64,000 bases of DNA from Streptomyces venezuelae (lineage in GTDB: Bacteria; Actinomycetota; Actinomycetes; Streptomycetales; Streptomycetaceae): positions 6,926,001 through 6,990,000 of the forward strand of contig NZ_CP029189.1 of the NCBI RefSeq assembly GCF_008642275.1. The letters are read 5' to 3'. The translations under genes were made by a program, and so were the position numbers. This document shows, piece after piece, positions 32,280 to 41,301 of the stretch (within the stretch, counting starts at the first letter, position 1; every line of letters starts with the position of its first letter). The notes below the pieces were generated by a model. The model did no database searches, had not been told where the DNA came from, and saw only the letters and a list, made by a program, of their open reading frames with translations.

Positions 32280-32950
32280 CCGCCCGCGAATCCCCGGCAA
32301 CCGCCCTGGACGCCGCCATCGAGCGCGTCGTCGGCGACCTGACCGTCCTGCACCACGACCACCGGAGCGGGCTGCTCCCGCCCGAGCGAGCCGCACTCGC
32401 TGCAGCGCACCGGGACCTGGCGACGGCCGAAGGCGCGATCGCCTACCACCGCAACGCGCTGATGCGCCTGTCCTCCGGCAGCTACCCCGTGGATGCCCCG
32501 CTCCTGGACCGCCTGCGCCGGACCGTTCACGACCTGGCCCAGGCCACGGCCGCCCGCGACCGGCTGCAGGAGGGTGTGGCCGCCGCCTTGGAGGAGGTCA
32601 AGGCCGCCGCCCCGGCCGCCGCCCCCGCTGACGAAGAGCTGACACCCCGCGACTTCGCCGCGCTCCTCTCGCTCGCCGGCGGCGGCACGATGCGCGAACA
32701 CCTCCTCACCCACCGGGTCTCGGTCCGCACTGTCCAGGGCCGTCTCATCGAACTTCCCGCGTTCCAGCGCCTGGAAGCCCACGGGCTGGTCACCCGGGAC
32801 ACCTCCCGGGCCCTGACCGTCGGCCAGCCGGTCACCCTGACCGACACCGGCCGGACCGCGCTGCTCGGCACCCGCCGCCCACCGGCCATGGCCACCCCCG
32901 CGCCCGCCCGCCCGGCCGGAGCCTGGCCGACACCAGCCCGACACCACTGA
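32276..32950 (+). CDS. Coiled-coil plus winged-helix-like protein (224 aa)
   Basis: GTG 32276 overlaps the previous stop (GTGA). Residues 1-105 are a long helical hairpin (ALDAAIERVVGDLTVLHHDH, DRLRRTVHDLAQATAARDRL). Residues 120-200 look like a winged-helix: TPRDFAALLSLAGGGTMREH, RVSVRTVQGRLIELPAFQRL, LVTRDTSRALTVGQPVTLTD and TGRTALLG, which mimics MarR-type wings. It could bind DNA, but no family can be named with certainty. Confidence 0.55.
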   Translation: MTARESPATALDAAIERVVGDLTVLHHDHRSGLLPPERAALAAAHRDLATAEGAIAYHRNALMRLSSGSYPVDAPLLDRLRRTVHDLAQATAARDRLQEGVAAALEEVKAAAPAAAPADEELTPRDFAALLSLAGGGTMREHLLTHRVSVRTVQGRLIELPAFQRLEAHGLVTRDTSRALTVGQPVTLTDTGRTALLGTRRPPAMATPAPARPAGAWPTPARHH

Positions 32951-33005
32951 CCGCGCAGTGCCCGCGGTTCGTCCTCTCCCGCCTGCAGAAAGCAGTCCGC
33001 CCCAC

Positions 33006-33713
33006 GTGTCCCTCCACGAACCCGACTACGAACTCGACGGCTTCGAGCCTGCCGACGAGGAGCACGAGCAGCACCACGACCATCTCGACATCTCGTCCTT
33101 CAAGGTGCTCGGCGAACACCGCACCGACACCGACAGCTACTTCGTGCTCCTCGACGAGGGAGCCACCTGGGGTATTCCGGGAAGCCCACAGCTCAGGGCA
33201 GTGCACGTCTCCCGCGACCTGAGCGCCCGCACCTTCGAGATTGACTCCAAGGAACTCCCGCTGTACGCGATGGCCCAGTCGTACCTGATCGCCCGCGGCT
33301 GTCCCTCCGACGCGCTCAGCCCGCAGGAAGGTGTGCACGACCCCGCCGACGACATCACCCGGGCCCTGGAGGCACGTGTCCGCGGCGACGGCGACCATTT
33401 CGCCTTGCTGGCCAGCTACACCGCCGACATGCGCGAACCCGTGGAGACGGTTGTGATGCTGCGCTCCCTTGCCCCCCAGGCGGTGCCGGAGTTCCGGATC
33501 CTGCGGGAGCGGTTCGACTGGGACTCCAACACCCACACCCTGAGGGAAGGCGGGTTCGAGACGTACGGCGCCGCGGTCGATTGGTGGGAGGCCTGGTCGG
33601 ACGAGGAGGCTCCGGAGCTGCCGCCGCCGGCTCCGACCGCACGCCGCAGCCCGGTCCGCACCGCCCCGGCGACACCCGTGCCGCAGGCATCTCGACGGCC
33701 ACACGGCCGCTGA
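33006..33713 (+). CDS. Hypothetical acidic protein (235 aa)
   Basis: GTG 33006 is preferred; an in-frame GTG at 32958 would add 16 Pro-rich residues. The N-terminus is very acidic with a His-rich patch (ADEEHEQHHDHLDIS). The body has SSFKVLGEHRTDTDSYFVLL, GATWGIPGSPQLRAVHVSRD and, near the end, EFRILRERFDWDSNTHTLRE. No family recognised. It closes the five-gene operon started by operator copy 2; operator copy 3 follows. Confidence 0.6.
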   Translation: MSLHEPDYELDGFEPADEEHEQHHDHLDISSFKVLGEHRTDTDSYFVLLDEGATWGIPGSPQLRAVHVSRDLSARTFEIDSKELPLYAMAQSYLIARGCPSDALSPQEGVHDPADDITRALEARVRGDGDHFALLASYTADMREPVETVVMLRSLAPQAVPEFRILRERFDWDSNTHTLREGGFETYGAAVDWWEAWSDEEAPELPPPAPTARRSPVRTAPATPVPQASRRPHGR

Positions 33714-33752
33714 ACACGATCCCGCCCGGCCCCGTTTCGGCGGATCGGCGGC

Positions 33753-33810
33753 GCGCAATATAGCGGCGAAGTCCCGGTTTCGGAAACCGGGGATTCTCCG
33801 GACCCTTTGC
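33753..33810 (+). promoter_or_regulatory. Promoter with palindromic operator, copy 3
   Basis: TTTCGG, 17 bp, AATATAGCGGC, then the 27-bp palindrome at 33769-33795 (left arm AAGTCCCGGTTTC, right arm GAAACCGGGGATT) and CTCCGGACCCTTTG. The downstream decamer GGACCCTTTG is shared with copy 1. Two left-arm mismatches may lower repressor affinity relative to copy 1. It heads a roughly 11-kb plus-strand operon. Confidence 0.7.
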
Positions 33811-33874
33811 AACACCACCGCCCCGCTGAGGGAGGTCACTTCCTGTTGTTCTGCCTGGTCTGGAGCCATCCGCT

Positions 33875-34180
33875 GTGTGCTACACACCCGCGTCCATCAC
33901 CGCCACCGTCCTGGGCGGCGCCCCATCCCGTGCCGCCTCCACCGCGGCACTCCGCCCCGTCGCGCCCCGTACGGCTCGGCCGGCCGAGCAGACGCTCGCT
34001 CTCGCCGTCCATGCCCGCGCCGACGGCGACTCCACGGCCGTGGGTGTGCTGCGGCGCGGGGAGCCGTTCACAGCGTCGGTGACCGAAGGCGCCTGGCGGC
34101 ACGTCACCACCGCCTCGGGCGTCACCGGCTGGGTCGACGACGGTGACCTCCGCCCGGATGACGGTCTTCGCCCGAACTGA
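33875..34180 (+). CDS. SH3-like (SH3_3) domain protein
   Basis: A 101-residue protein from GTG 33875 (TGGAG nine bases upstream). Residues 40-95 form a bacterial SH3 domain: TLALAVHARADGDSTAVGVL, RRGEPFTASVTEGAWRHVTT and GVTGWVDDGDLRP. Such domains usually bind peptidoglycan or peptides. No convincing signal peptide is visible in the first 40 residues, so export is unproven. First gene after operator copy 3. Confidence 0.65.
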   Translation: MCYTPASITATVLGGAPSRAASTAALRPVAPRTARPAEQTLALAVHARADGDSTAVGVLRRGEPFTASVTEGAWRHVTTASGVTGWVDDGDLRPDDGLRPN

Positions 34181-34218
34181 CCCGCCCGCACGTCTTCTTC
34201 TCCCAGGAGCCCCCTTTC

Positions 34219-34662
34219 GTGTCCGACATCCCCAACGTCTTCGACGGCGACGTGCTCGGCCTGTTCGCCGCCCGGATCGAGGCCCATTTCGGCCTCGCGA
34301 TGAGCGAGCTGACCCAGGCCGTCCACGCCGCTTCCCAGGCCCATCCCGGCGCTACCCAGGCGGTCCACTGGTACGGGCTGCTCTCCCAGGCCCAGCAGGT
34401 GCTGGAGACGGCCGAGGACACCTTGGTCGCGGCGCTGGAGACAGCGGTCGGGGATCAGCTGGACGACCCGGTGATGGAGCTGGCCCACAAGGTGAACCAC
34501 GCTGTTGCCGCCCGCGACGGCCGGGCCATCACGCTCCGGTTCCTCCTGCAGGCCCCTGCCGAGACGGCCCGCATCCAGCAGCGCTTCGGGCCCCGGGTCA
34601 CGACCACGCTGCCCAGCCCCGTTCCGGCACAGCCCGCGCGGATCCGCGGCGGTGTCCGATGA
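34219..34662 (+). CDS. Hypothetical helical protein (147 aa)
   Basis: GTG 34219. Helical throughout: VLGLFAARIEAHFGLAMSEL, YGLLSQAQQVLETAEDTLVA, MELAHKVNHAVAARDGRAIT, with a Pro/Arg tail. The motif LxxKVNHAVAARDGRA matches DATRRLAHAVTVRDSHA in the protein at 35100, and VFLALAEAQVVRVRDRV in the one at 34659, so the three adjacent genes appear to be diverged paralogues. Function unknown. Confidence 0.6.
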   Translation: MSDIPNVFDGDVLGLFAARIEAHFGLAMSELTQAVHAASQAHPGATQAVHWYGLLSQAQQVLETAEDTLVAALETAVGDQLDDPVMELAHKVNHAVAARDGRAITLRFLLQAPAETARIQQRFGPRVTTTLPSPVPAQPARIRGGVR

Positions 34663-35099
34663 GCGACGGGCGCCGGCCCAGCAGCCAGGATGCGCGCCTG
34701 GAGGGCGTGTTCGGCGGGCCGCTGGACGATCTCCACGAGCGGGCGGTCCGTCCGGGAGCCTCGCCCGCCCTGGTACGGGCCCTGGAGCTGCGGGTCTTCC
34801 TCGCTCTGGCAGAGGCGCAGGTCGTACGGGTCCGTGACCGCGTTCACGCGACGATGGCCCCCGACGCAGAGCTGGACTCCCTGAGCTCCGATGCGCTGCG
34901 GTTCGACGCTGAGTGGCTGGAGGCGGCGCTGGCAGCACGCAGCGGCTACCGGACCGCTCTGGACAAGCTGCTCGCCGCGATGCCACCGGCGGTCCGCCCG
35001 CTCGCCGCCCCGGCTGCCGTCCGGCCGACGGTCGCGAGCAGCAATCTTCCGCCGGCCCCCGCAGGGGCCGGAGGCGGAGTGGTAGTTCGGAGAGGCTGA
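34659..35099 (+). CDS. Hypothetical helical protein (146 aa)
   Basis: ATG overlaps the previous stop (ATGA). Two long helices (ALVRALELRVFLALAEAQVV, FDAEWLEAALAARSGYRTAL) and a Pro/Ala tail. Second member of the three-gene helical cluster. No catalytic or binding motif visible. Confidence 0.6.
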   Translation: MSDGRRPSSQDARLEGVFGGPLDDLHERAVRPGASPALVRALELRVFLALAEAQVVRVRDRVHATMAPDAELDSLSSDALRFDAEWLEAALAARSGYRTALDKLLAAMPPAVRPLAAPAAVRPTVASSNLPPAPAGAGGGVVVRRG

Positions 35100-35525
35100 G
35101 TGCCCGGTCCGTACGCTGCCTCCCAGGCTGTGGGCGAGCGGATCGAAGCCCTCTACGGCCGCCCGGTTGCCGAACTCGCCGCGGACCCCGTGCCGGGCAG
35201 CATGCGGTACGCCCTGCTCAACAGCTTCGAGGCCCTGCAGTACGCCGACCGCGCCGTCACCTTCCACGCCGAGCAGCTCCACCGGCTGACTCACCCCGAC
35301 CGCGCGATCGAATCCGTGGACGTCGGCCACATCGCCGACGCCACCCGCCGCCTGGCCCACGCCGTCACCGTCCGCGACTCCCACGCCCAGGTCCTCGGCG
35401 ACGTGCTGAACAGCCTGGCCCGCGTCCCCGACATCGCACCCGCGGCATCCGCTGTGCCCCAGGCCCTGGCCGTCTCCCCGGCCCCGCCTCGCGCCGCGAC
35501 CACCGAGCCCGCCCGCTCGCGCTGA
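35100..35525 (+). CDS. Hypothetical helical protein (141 aa)
   Basis: GTG 35100 directly abuts the previous stop. Features are ASQAVGERIEALYGRPVAEL, RYALLNSFEALQYADRAVTF, HAEQLHRLTHPDRAIESVDV and ATRRLAHAVTVRDSHAQVLG, with a Pro/Ala tail. Third member of the cluster. Confidence 0.6.
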   Translation: MPGPYAASQAVGERIEALYGRPVAELAADPVPGSMRYALLNSFEALQYADRAVTFHAEQLHRLTHPDRAIESVDVGHIADATRRLAHAVTVRDSHAQVLGDVLNSLARVPDIAPAASAVPQALAVSPAPPRAATTEPARSR

Positions 35526-35573
35526 CCCCCTCTTCCTTCTTCTCCACCATCCCGCCCGTCTGGAGTTCCCGCC

Positions 35574-36431
35574 ATGGCTGCTGCCCGCCTGCCTTCGACC
35601 GACCTGCCCCGCGTTGCCGAGGCGCTGGAGATGATCGCGCCGCGCTGGAGCGTGTGGGTGCTGATGACGCTGGCCTCCCAGCCCGGCCCGCTGCGCTACA
35701 CCAAGCTCAAGGAGCACCTGCCGTGGCTCGGCGATGGCCAGCTCCACCCCCGCCTGCGGGCGCTGTCCGAGGCCGGACTCGTCGAACGCACCGCCCAGAC
35801 CCGCCTGCACGTCACCTACGGCCTGACCGCCCGCGGCCGGGACCTGATGCCGTCCCTGACCGCCCTGGCCGGCTGGGGCGATGCGCACCTGGAGAAGAAC
35901 CTCGTCCTCAACCGCGTGACCGGGAAGAGTGAACCGGAGCGGATCCCGGCCGCGCAGAACGCCGAGGACACCCTCGCCGTGATCGGCCACCGGCACGCCA
36001 CCGTGCTGCTGTGGACCCTCAAGGCCCGCGGGACCACGACCATGGCCGCGCTCTCCGCCGAGGCGATGGCCGACCACAGCCCCAGCGCGATCTACTCGCC
36101 GATCCGCCGGCTCATCGACGACGGGATCGTCTCCGTCTCCCGCGATGACGTCGCCTCCCTGCAGCTGACCGCCCCGGGCCAGGCCCTCGCCCCGATCTAC
36201 CGGGCCCTGTCTGCGTGGGCCACCGCCCGCCCGCTGCCGGACGCCGAGAGCCACCCCGTGTGGGGCACGCCTCGCATCCCGGCTGCCGCCCGCTCCGGGC
36301 AGTGGGCAGCCCACCAGGCCCGAAAGGCCAGCCAGGCCGTTGCCGTGAGCCAGCCTCCGGCCCCCGCCCCGGTCACCGCCTGGCGGCCCGGCGAGCTGTT
36401 CTCCGCAGCCACCACGGGCCCGAGCCGATGA
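35574..36431 (+). CDS. Tandem HxlR-type winged-helix transcriptional regulator
   Basis: A 285-residue protein with two winged-helix domains. Domain 1 (residues 8-110): IAPRWSVWVLMTLASQPGPL, RYTKLKEHLPWLGDGQLHPR, LRALSEAGLVERTAQTRLHV and TYGLTARGRDLMPSLTAL. Domain 2 (about 130-220): IGHRHATVLLWTLKARGTTT, SPSAIYSPIRRLIDDGIVSV and LQLTAPGQALAPIYRALSAW. HxlR regulators normally have one domain and bind palindromes as dimers; a fused pair could bind one palindrome as a monomer. It lies in the operon of operator copy 3, so it is one candidate regulator of these operators, unproven. Confidence 0.75.
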   Translation: MAAARLPSTDLPRVAEALEMIAPRWSVWVLMTLASQPGPLRYTKLKEHLPWLGDGQLHPRLRALSEAGLVERTAQTRLHVTYGLTARGRDLMPSLTALAGWGDAHLEKNLVLNRVTGKSEPERIPAAQNAEDTLAVIGHRHATVLLWTLKARGTTTMAALSAEAMADHSPSAIYSPIRRLIDDGIVSVSRDDVASLQLTAPGQALAPIYRALSAWATARPLPDAESHPVWGTPRIPAAARSGQWAAHQARKASQAVAVSQPPAPAPVTAWRPGELFSAATTGPSR

Positions 36432-36528
36432 ACCCCCGCCGCTCTCTGCCACCTTCCGGCCGCCCGCCGCCGGTATCCCCTTCGCTCCCGGCGCCCTGGC
36501 GCTGAGCCCTGATGGAAAGCCCCGCCCG

Positions 36529-37824
36529 TTGACCGCTCGCTCGACCGCAACCGCTCCATCGGCCACGTACGGGGCCGTACTGGGCAGCCGGTACGTGGCC
36601 CGCCTGCTGGGCGGCACCCTGATCGGGCGCCTGCCCAACGGCATGGTCCCCGTCTCGTTGGTCTTGTGGATCAGCGCGGGCGGCGGGTCGCTGGCCTTCG
36701 CCGGACTCCTCGCCGCGATCTACGGGCTGGCCTCGGGCCTCTCGCAGCCGGTCAAGGGCCGCCTGATGGACAAGTACGGGCAGACCCGCGTCTCCGTTCC
36801 GGCCGTTCTGCTCAACTCCTCCTGCCTGGTGGCGCTCCCGTGGATCGGGGCGGCTGGACAGCCGGCGGCCGTGACCGCGGTCGTGGGGTTCGCGGGGCTG
36901 ATCACCCCGCCCTTGGAGGCCAGCCTCCGCGCGTTGTGGCCAGCGGTCCTGCCCGATGCCGGGCGCCGCCGCGTCGTGCAGGCCCTGGATACCGGCTCCC
37001 AAGGGCTCCTCTACATCGTGGGTCCCCTGCTCGCCTCGTGGCTGGCGACCGCGCACAACCCCGACATTGCCCTGTGGGCCACCGCGGCCCTGGGGCTCGC
37101 CGGGTCGGCCATCGTTCTGAGCGCGGGCCCCTCTCGCTACTGGTGCCCGGCCGCAGACGGGCCTTCGGGCACCGGACGGCTGATGAGTGCCGGCCTGGTC
37201 CTGCTGTTCACCGCACTGGCGGGGACCGGCTTCGCGCTCGGCGCGATGAACGTCTGGGCTGCGGACATGGCCGCCACGCACCAGATGGCCACGCTCTCCG
37301 GGGTGCTGCCGGCCGCGTTCTCCACCGGCAGCTTCCTGGGCGGTCTCGTCTATGCCCGCAGGACGTGGCCCGGCACCACGACCACCCAACTGATCACCAC
37401 CAGCACGCTGTTCCTTCTCGGCTGGCTGCCCCTGCTGGCCGACCCCGGCCCCCGAGCGGCCATCGCCCTCGCCGGGATTCCGGGCCTGTTCCTCACCTTG
37501 ATCATCACCAACGGGTTCCACGTGGTGGACGCCCTGGCCCCCGCCTCCCGCACCACCGAGGCGTATGCCTGGCTGATCCTGTCGGTCGGCACGGGACAGG
37601 CCGCCGGCACCGCGCTCGCCGGAGCCCTCTCGGACAGCCCGCAGATCCTCGCCGCCCTGCCCGCGGCAGGTGCCGCCACCGCGCTGACCGTGCTGATCGT
37701 CGCCCGGCCCAAGCTCGGCCCCGGCCGCCGCCTGGGCCGCCACCGGCGCACGCGCCGCTCCCGGCAGCACACCCCACTCCCGCACGACGCATTCCCTGCG
37801 CCCGCTCACAGCCCCGGCCACTAA
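36529..37824 (+). CDS. MFS transporter
   Basis: A 431-residue major facilitator protein, TTG 36529 with GGAAAG upstream. Twelve hydrophobic segments are discernible: FAGLLAAIYGLASGLSQPV is the second, followed by the loop KGRLMDKYGQTRVSVPAVLL that corresponds to the MFS motif GxLaDrxGrr. Others include LIYIVGPLLASWLATA-type helix, GAMNVWAADMAATHQMATLS and LSVGTGQAAGTALAGALSDS. Substrate unknown. A second MFS gene follows 82 bp downstream, and the pair may form two exporters or a heteromeric unit. Confidence 0.8.
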   Translation: MTARSTATAPSATYGAVLGSRYVARLLGGTLIGRLPNGMVPVSLVLWISAGGGSLAFAGLLAAIYGLASGLSQPVKGRLMDKYGQTRVSVPAVLLNSSCLVALPWIGAAGQPAAVTAVVGFAGLITPPLEASLRALWPAVLPDAGRRRVVQALDTGSQGLLYIVGPLLASWLATAHNPDIALWATAALGLAGSAIVLSAGPSRYWCPAADGPSGTGRLMSAGLVLLFTALAGTGFALGAMNVWAADMAATHQMATLSGVLPAAFSTGSFLGGLVYARRTWPGTTTTQLITTSTLFLLGWLPLLADPGPRAAIALAGIPGLFLTLIITNGFHVVDALAPASRTTEAYAWLILSVGTGQAAGTALAGALSDSPQILAALPAAGAATALTVLIVARPKLGPGRRLGRHRRTRRSRQHTPLPHDAFPAPAHSPGH

Positions 37825-37906
37825 AGGCCGTTGCCGCCCGGACCGACGGTCACCACCCCGATGATCCGGCCCCCGAACGTATCCGTCCCACCTCCCCGGA
37901 ATCACG

Positions 37907-39166
37907 ATGCCTCCCAAGCACGCCGCCTTGCGGCCACCCACCGGCCGACACGTCCGCGTCCCCGCATTCGGGCCCGTCCGCGGTGTCTATGTCCCGCGCA
38001 CCGCCGATGCCGGTGCCTTCGCCATGAGCACGTACGGCATCCCGCTGCTGGTCCTGGCCGTCACCGACTCGGCCACCCTGACCGGCATCGCCTTCATGCT
38101 CGAATGGGTGCCCCGCCTCGGCGCGTTCGCCCTCGCCGGCGCCGCAGTGGACCGCTTCGGCAGCACCCGGGTCCTGCGCATCGCCTCGGTCCTGCGCGCG
38201 CTCGTCGTCCTGGCCGCCGCCCTCGTGCTCCCCACCGTCGGCGGCACCGTCGCCATCGCCACGGTCATGCTGCTCGCCGCGTTGACCGGCGTCCTCACGG
38301 AGTTCTCCTACATCGCGGCCGAGACCGCGGGCGGCGTCGCCAGCCGGGACGCCGGAGGCCACGCCCACCGCGTCCAGGCCGTCCTGCTCGGCATCGACCA
38401 GGGCGCCACACTGGCCGGCCCTGCCCTGGCCGGTGTCCTGCTGCAGTACACCGGTGCCACCGGCATGCTCCTGACCATCGCCGTCTGCTCCCTGCTCGGC
38501 GCGGCCCTGGCCCCGCGCCAGCGCCCCGCCTGGCCCCAGGACGCCCCGGTCCCCGTCGCCCAGGGACTCCGGATCGGCTGGCGGACCCTGCGCTCGCTGC
38601 CCGCGCTGGGCTGGCTGTGCGTCGGACTGGTGCTGTCCAACACCGCGATCGGCCTCGTGCAGGCCGCCGGTCCCGTGCTGGTCATCCAGCAGCTCGGCGG
38701 CACCAGCAGCCAGGTCGGCCTCGTCTGGTCGGCCGCCGCCGTCGCCTCCCTGGCCATGGTCGCCCTCGCCCGGTTCGCGATCGACCGGGCCGGTCTGTGG
38801 CCGGTCGGCGCCACCGCAGCAGCCCTCGCCTCCCTGGCCTGCCTGGCTCTGGCAGCCGCCCACACCTACACCACCTTCCTGGTCCTGGTGGCGCTGCTGA
38901 TGGCCGGCGAGGCGGGCATGACCGTGGTGCTGCGCACCCTGCGCGCCCACCTCGTCCCCGCCGAAGTGTTCGGCAGCACCCTCAGCTTGATCATCCTGCT
39001 GCTACTCGCGCCGTTCCCCCTCGCCGGAGCCCTGGTCGCGCTCACCCCGCCCGACCTCCTCGGCCACGCCATCACCGCCTGCGCCGTCCTGCAGGCCGCA
39101 GGACTTGCCGTGTCCTTCGCGAAACTCCGCACCCATCCGGCCACCCGCCGCCCGCTCCCCGCCTGA
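37907..39166 (+). CDS. MFS transporter
   Basis: A 419-residue MFS protein beginning at ATG 37907 with a 40-residue basic N-terminus. The MFS loop is AGAAVDRFGSTRVLRIASVL. Helices include LLVLAVTDSATLTGIAFMLE, VATVMLLAALTGVLTEFSYI, TLAGPALAGVLLQYTGATGM and LSLIILLLLAPFPLAGALVA. It belongs to the enterobactin-exporter-like (EntS/MefA) layout rather than the DHA2 type. Substrate unknown. It overlaps functionally with the preceding MFS gene; both lie in the same operon. Confidence 0.8.
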   Translation: MPPKHAALRPPTGRHVRVPAFGPVRGVYVPRTADAGAFAMSTYGIPLLVLAVTDSATLTGIAFMLEWVPRLGAFALAGAAVDRFGSTRVLRIASVLRALVVLAAALVLPTVGGTVAIATVMLLAALTGVLTEFSYIAAETAGGVASRDAGGHAHRVQAVLLGIDQGATLAGPALAGVLLQYTGATGMLLTIAVCSLLGAALAPRQRPAWPQDAPVPVAQGLRIGWRTLRSLPALGWLCVGLVLSNTAIGLVQAAGPVLVIQQLGGTSSQVGLVWSAAAVASLAMVALARFAIDRAGLWPVGATAAALASLACLALAAAHTYTTFLVLVALLMAGEAGMTVVLRTLRAHLVPAEVFGSTLSLIILLLLAPFPLAGALVALTPPDLLGHAITACAVLQAAGLAVSFAKLRTHPATRRPLPA

Positions 39167-39200
39167 ACGCCCCAACCACCAACCCTGGAAAAGGACCACC

Positions 39201-40409
39201 ATGCCCGCGACCTCCGACGTTCCCCAGCCGCAGCACCGACGCCTCCGCCTACGCGAAGTCGCCGACCTCGACGACACGGCGTTCTCCGACTACCTCCAGG
39301 ACCGCTTCGATCACCTGGTGACGGCCGCGATAGCCGACGCCGCCGGCTACCTGCGCCCCGCCCAGCACGACCTCCTCCACGCTCCCGGCCGCCTCCACGA
39401 CCTGCGCGATGCGCTCACCTTCGCCGAGGGCGACCTGCAGGTCGCCGTCGAGCGAATGACCTACCGCCGAGACCCGCGCACTGCCCGTACCTCCCGCCAG
39501 CTGCGGCAGGTACGCACCGCCCTCCACCAGGTCCACCGGGAAGCCGCCGCGCTACGCCGAGCCGAGAGCCGTACGCGCGACGCTGCCGCGGGGACCGCCT
39601 CCACCGACACGGTCACCACCGCCCGCGGCTGGCTCGCCCACGCCTACCCCGCCCGCTTCACCCAGCTCCTCGCCCAGGCCCAGGCCGCTGCCGGCCTGCC
39701 CGCACGCCCGCTCGCCAAGGACATCTTCGACACGATCGAGGAAGGCTGGGCCGACGGCCACCTCACCGCCCCCAGCACGCCGGGCGTCGAGCAGCTGCTG
39801 GCCAGGGGAGTTGTGGCGTTCCGCAGCGCCGTCGCCGACGACGCCCGCGACCAGAACGACCGTGACCCCGCGCTGCGCCACCCGCTGCTGCAGCGGCGCT
39901 GGAACACGGCACTGGAGGAACTCGCCACCCTGACCGTGCCGTTGGCCCGCGCCTCCAGCCCCTCCGCCCTGGGTGCCCTACCCGGCGACTTCTTCCACCT
40001 GCCCGAACAGGACGCCTTCAAGATCCTCAACGCGCGCCGGTTCCTGGTCGCGATCTGGCAGCGACGGGCCGAACAAGCCCGCCTGATCCACCAGTACGCG
40101 GGGACGGTCACCGACCGGCGCGGCGCCGCTCCCGACCACGACCTGCGATTCCAGGCCCTGGACGCTGCCCTCGACCGCCTCGTCGCCGAGCACCCGGCCG
40201 CCGCCGCCCGCATCCTGGCCCGGCTCCGGCCGTATGCCGCCGCGGACGGCAGGCTCGAGGAGGACGTCTTCACCCCGGCCCTGCGCGCCCAGGCCAAGCG
40301 TGAGGTCCTCGCCGACCTGGCCGCCATCCGCGGGCCGGACGTCTTCCTGCCCTCCGCGATCGCTTCTCGCCCGGTCCTCGCCGCCACCGCTGCCCTCGCC
40401 GTCCGCTGA
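39201..40409 (+). CDS. Hypothetical protein (402 aa)
   Basis: ATG 39201 with AAAAGGA five bases upstream. The protein is helical with Arg/Asp-rich heptads: LDDTAFSDYLQDRFDHLVTA, DLQVAVERMTYRRDPRTART, RTALHQVHREAAALRRAESR. The second half has PGDFFHLPEQDAFKILNARR and LVAIWQRRAEQARLIHQYAG. No catalytic motif or family recognised. Coiled-coil character in the middle is likely. Confidence 0.6.
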   Translation: MPATSDVPQPQHRRLRLREVADLDDTAFSDYLQDRFDHLVTAAIADAAGYLRPAQHDLLHAPGRLHDLRDALTFAEGDLQVAVERMTYRRDPRTARTSRQLRQVRTALHQVHREAAALRRAESRTRDAAAGTASTDTVTTARGWLAHAYPARFTQLLAQAQAAAGLPARPLAKDIFDTIEEGWADGHLTAPSTPGVEQLLARGVVAFRSAVADDARDQNDRDPALRHPLLQRRWNTALEELATLTVPLARASSPSALGALPGDFFHLPEQDAFKILNARRFLVAIWQRRAEQARLIHQYAGTVTDRRGAAPDHDLRFQALDAALDRLVAEHPAAAARILARLRPYAAADGRLEEDVFTPALRAQAKREVLADLAAIRGPDVFLPSAIASRPVLAATAALAVR

Positions 40410-40438
40410 ATGCCACCCCTTCCGCCCTGGAGACGCCC

Positions 40439-41281
40439 TTGCCCGTAACCGCCCCCCGAACCACCGTTACTCCCGTGGATGGCGATGTTCACGTCACGCC
40501 CCGTTATCTCGCCGGATCACCCGGCTACGGCGATGCCGGCTTCGCGCCCGTCGCGCACTGGCCCCACCACCACCTCGACGAAGGCCCGCACCAGCTCGTC
40601 GTGACCAGTCCGGACCACCGTATCCGTATCGGCTGGGCGGGAGACGACTACGACCTGTGGACCATCAGTGCCGCGCCGGACGCCGTCTCCGGCCCCCAGT
40701 GGACCGCGATCGTCAACCAGAACACCCCGCCCGAGCTCGTCGCGGCCCTGACCGCCGTGCTCGCCCAGAACTGGGCCGACGGCCAGGACCGCTTCCTTGC
40801 GGCCCCGTCGGCGTACTGGGCTGACAGCGTGGCACCGCTGGTCGCGGCCGGCTGGGAGCGTACGGGCGCCGAGGTCGGCACCGTGGAGCTGGCTGCCCCG
40901 GACCGCAACGCGGGGGTCTACATCAACCGCTCGCGCCGCGACCTGGAGGACGGGACGCAGCTGTGGGCCGGCCCGCCGGGCTGGGGCACCCGCGCGGAGA
41001 TCACCTTCAGTGGCGGTACGCCCTCCCACCTCATCGCAGCGACGGCGGCAGCTGTCACCGATCCGACTCCCGTGGCCCGTTGGCGCGAGAGCCTCCACCC
41101 GCAGCTCGCCGCCCGCGCCAGCCTCACGCCGGTGGTACCGCCCCGCCCGGCGGTGCCCACGCCCCACGACCTCCGCCCGCGCCTCGGGGTCCGCCCGCCT
41201 GTCCCGGTCGGCAGCGTTCCGCGTTGGAGCACCGCCACCCCTTCCGCAGGCCTGCCTGCGCGCCCCGCCGCACGGCGCTGA
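40439..41281 (+). CDS. DUF317 domain protein
   Basis: A 280-residue DUF317 protein on the plus strand, TTG 40439. VHVTPRYLAGSPGYGDAGFA opens the first half; SPQWTAIVNQ-type strand with TPPELVAALTAVLAQNWADG closes it. The second half has TQLWAGPPGWGTRAEITFSG, GTPSHLIAATAAAVTDPTPV. The same TP-x-H/E-L-x-A turn marks the minus-strand copies. A Pro/Arg tail follows. Role unknown. Confidence 0.75.
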   Translation: MPVTAPRTTVTPVDGDVHVTPRYLAGSPGYGDAGFAPVAHWPHHHLDEGPHQLVVTSPDHRIRIGWAGDDYDLWTISAAPDAVSGPQWTAIVNQNTPPELVAALTAVLAQNWADGQDRFLAAPSAYWADSVAPLVAAGWERTGAEVGTVELAAPDRNAGVYINRSRRDLEDGTQLWAGPPGWGTRAEITFSGGTPSHLIAATAAAVTDPTPVARWRESLHPQLAARASLTPVVPPRPAVPTPHDLRPRLGVRPPVPVGSVPRWSTATPSAGLPARPAARR

Positions 41282-41301
41282 CCGATCAACGAGGGAGCCC
41301 T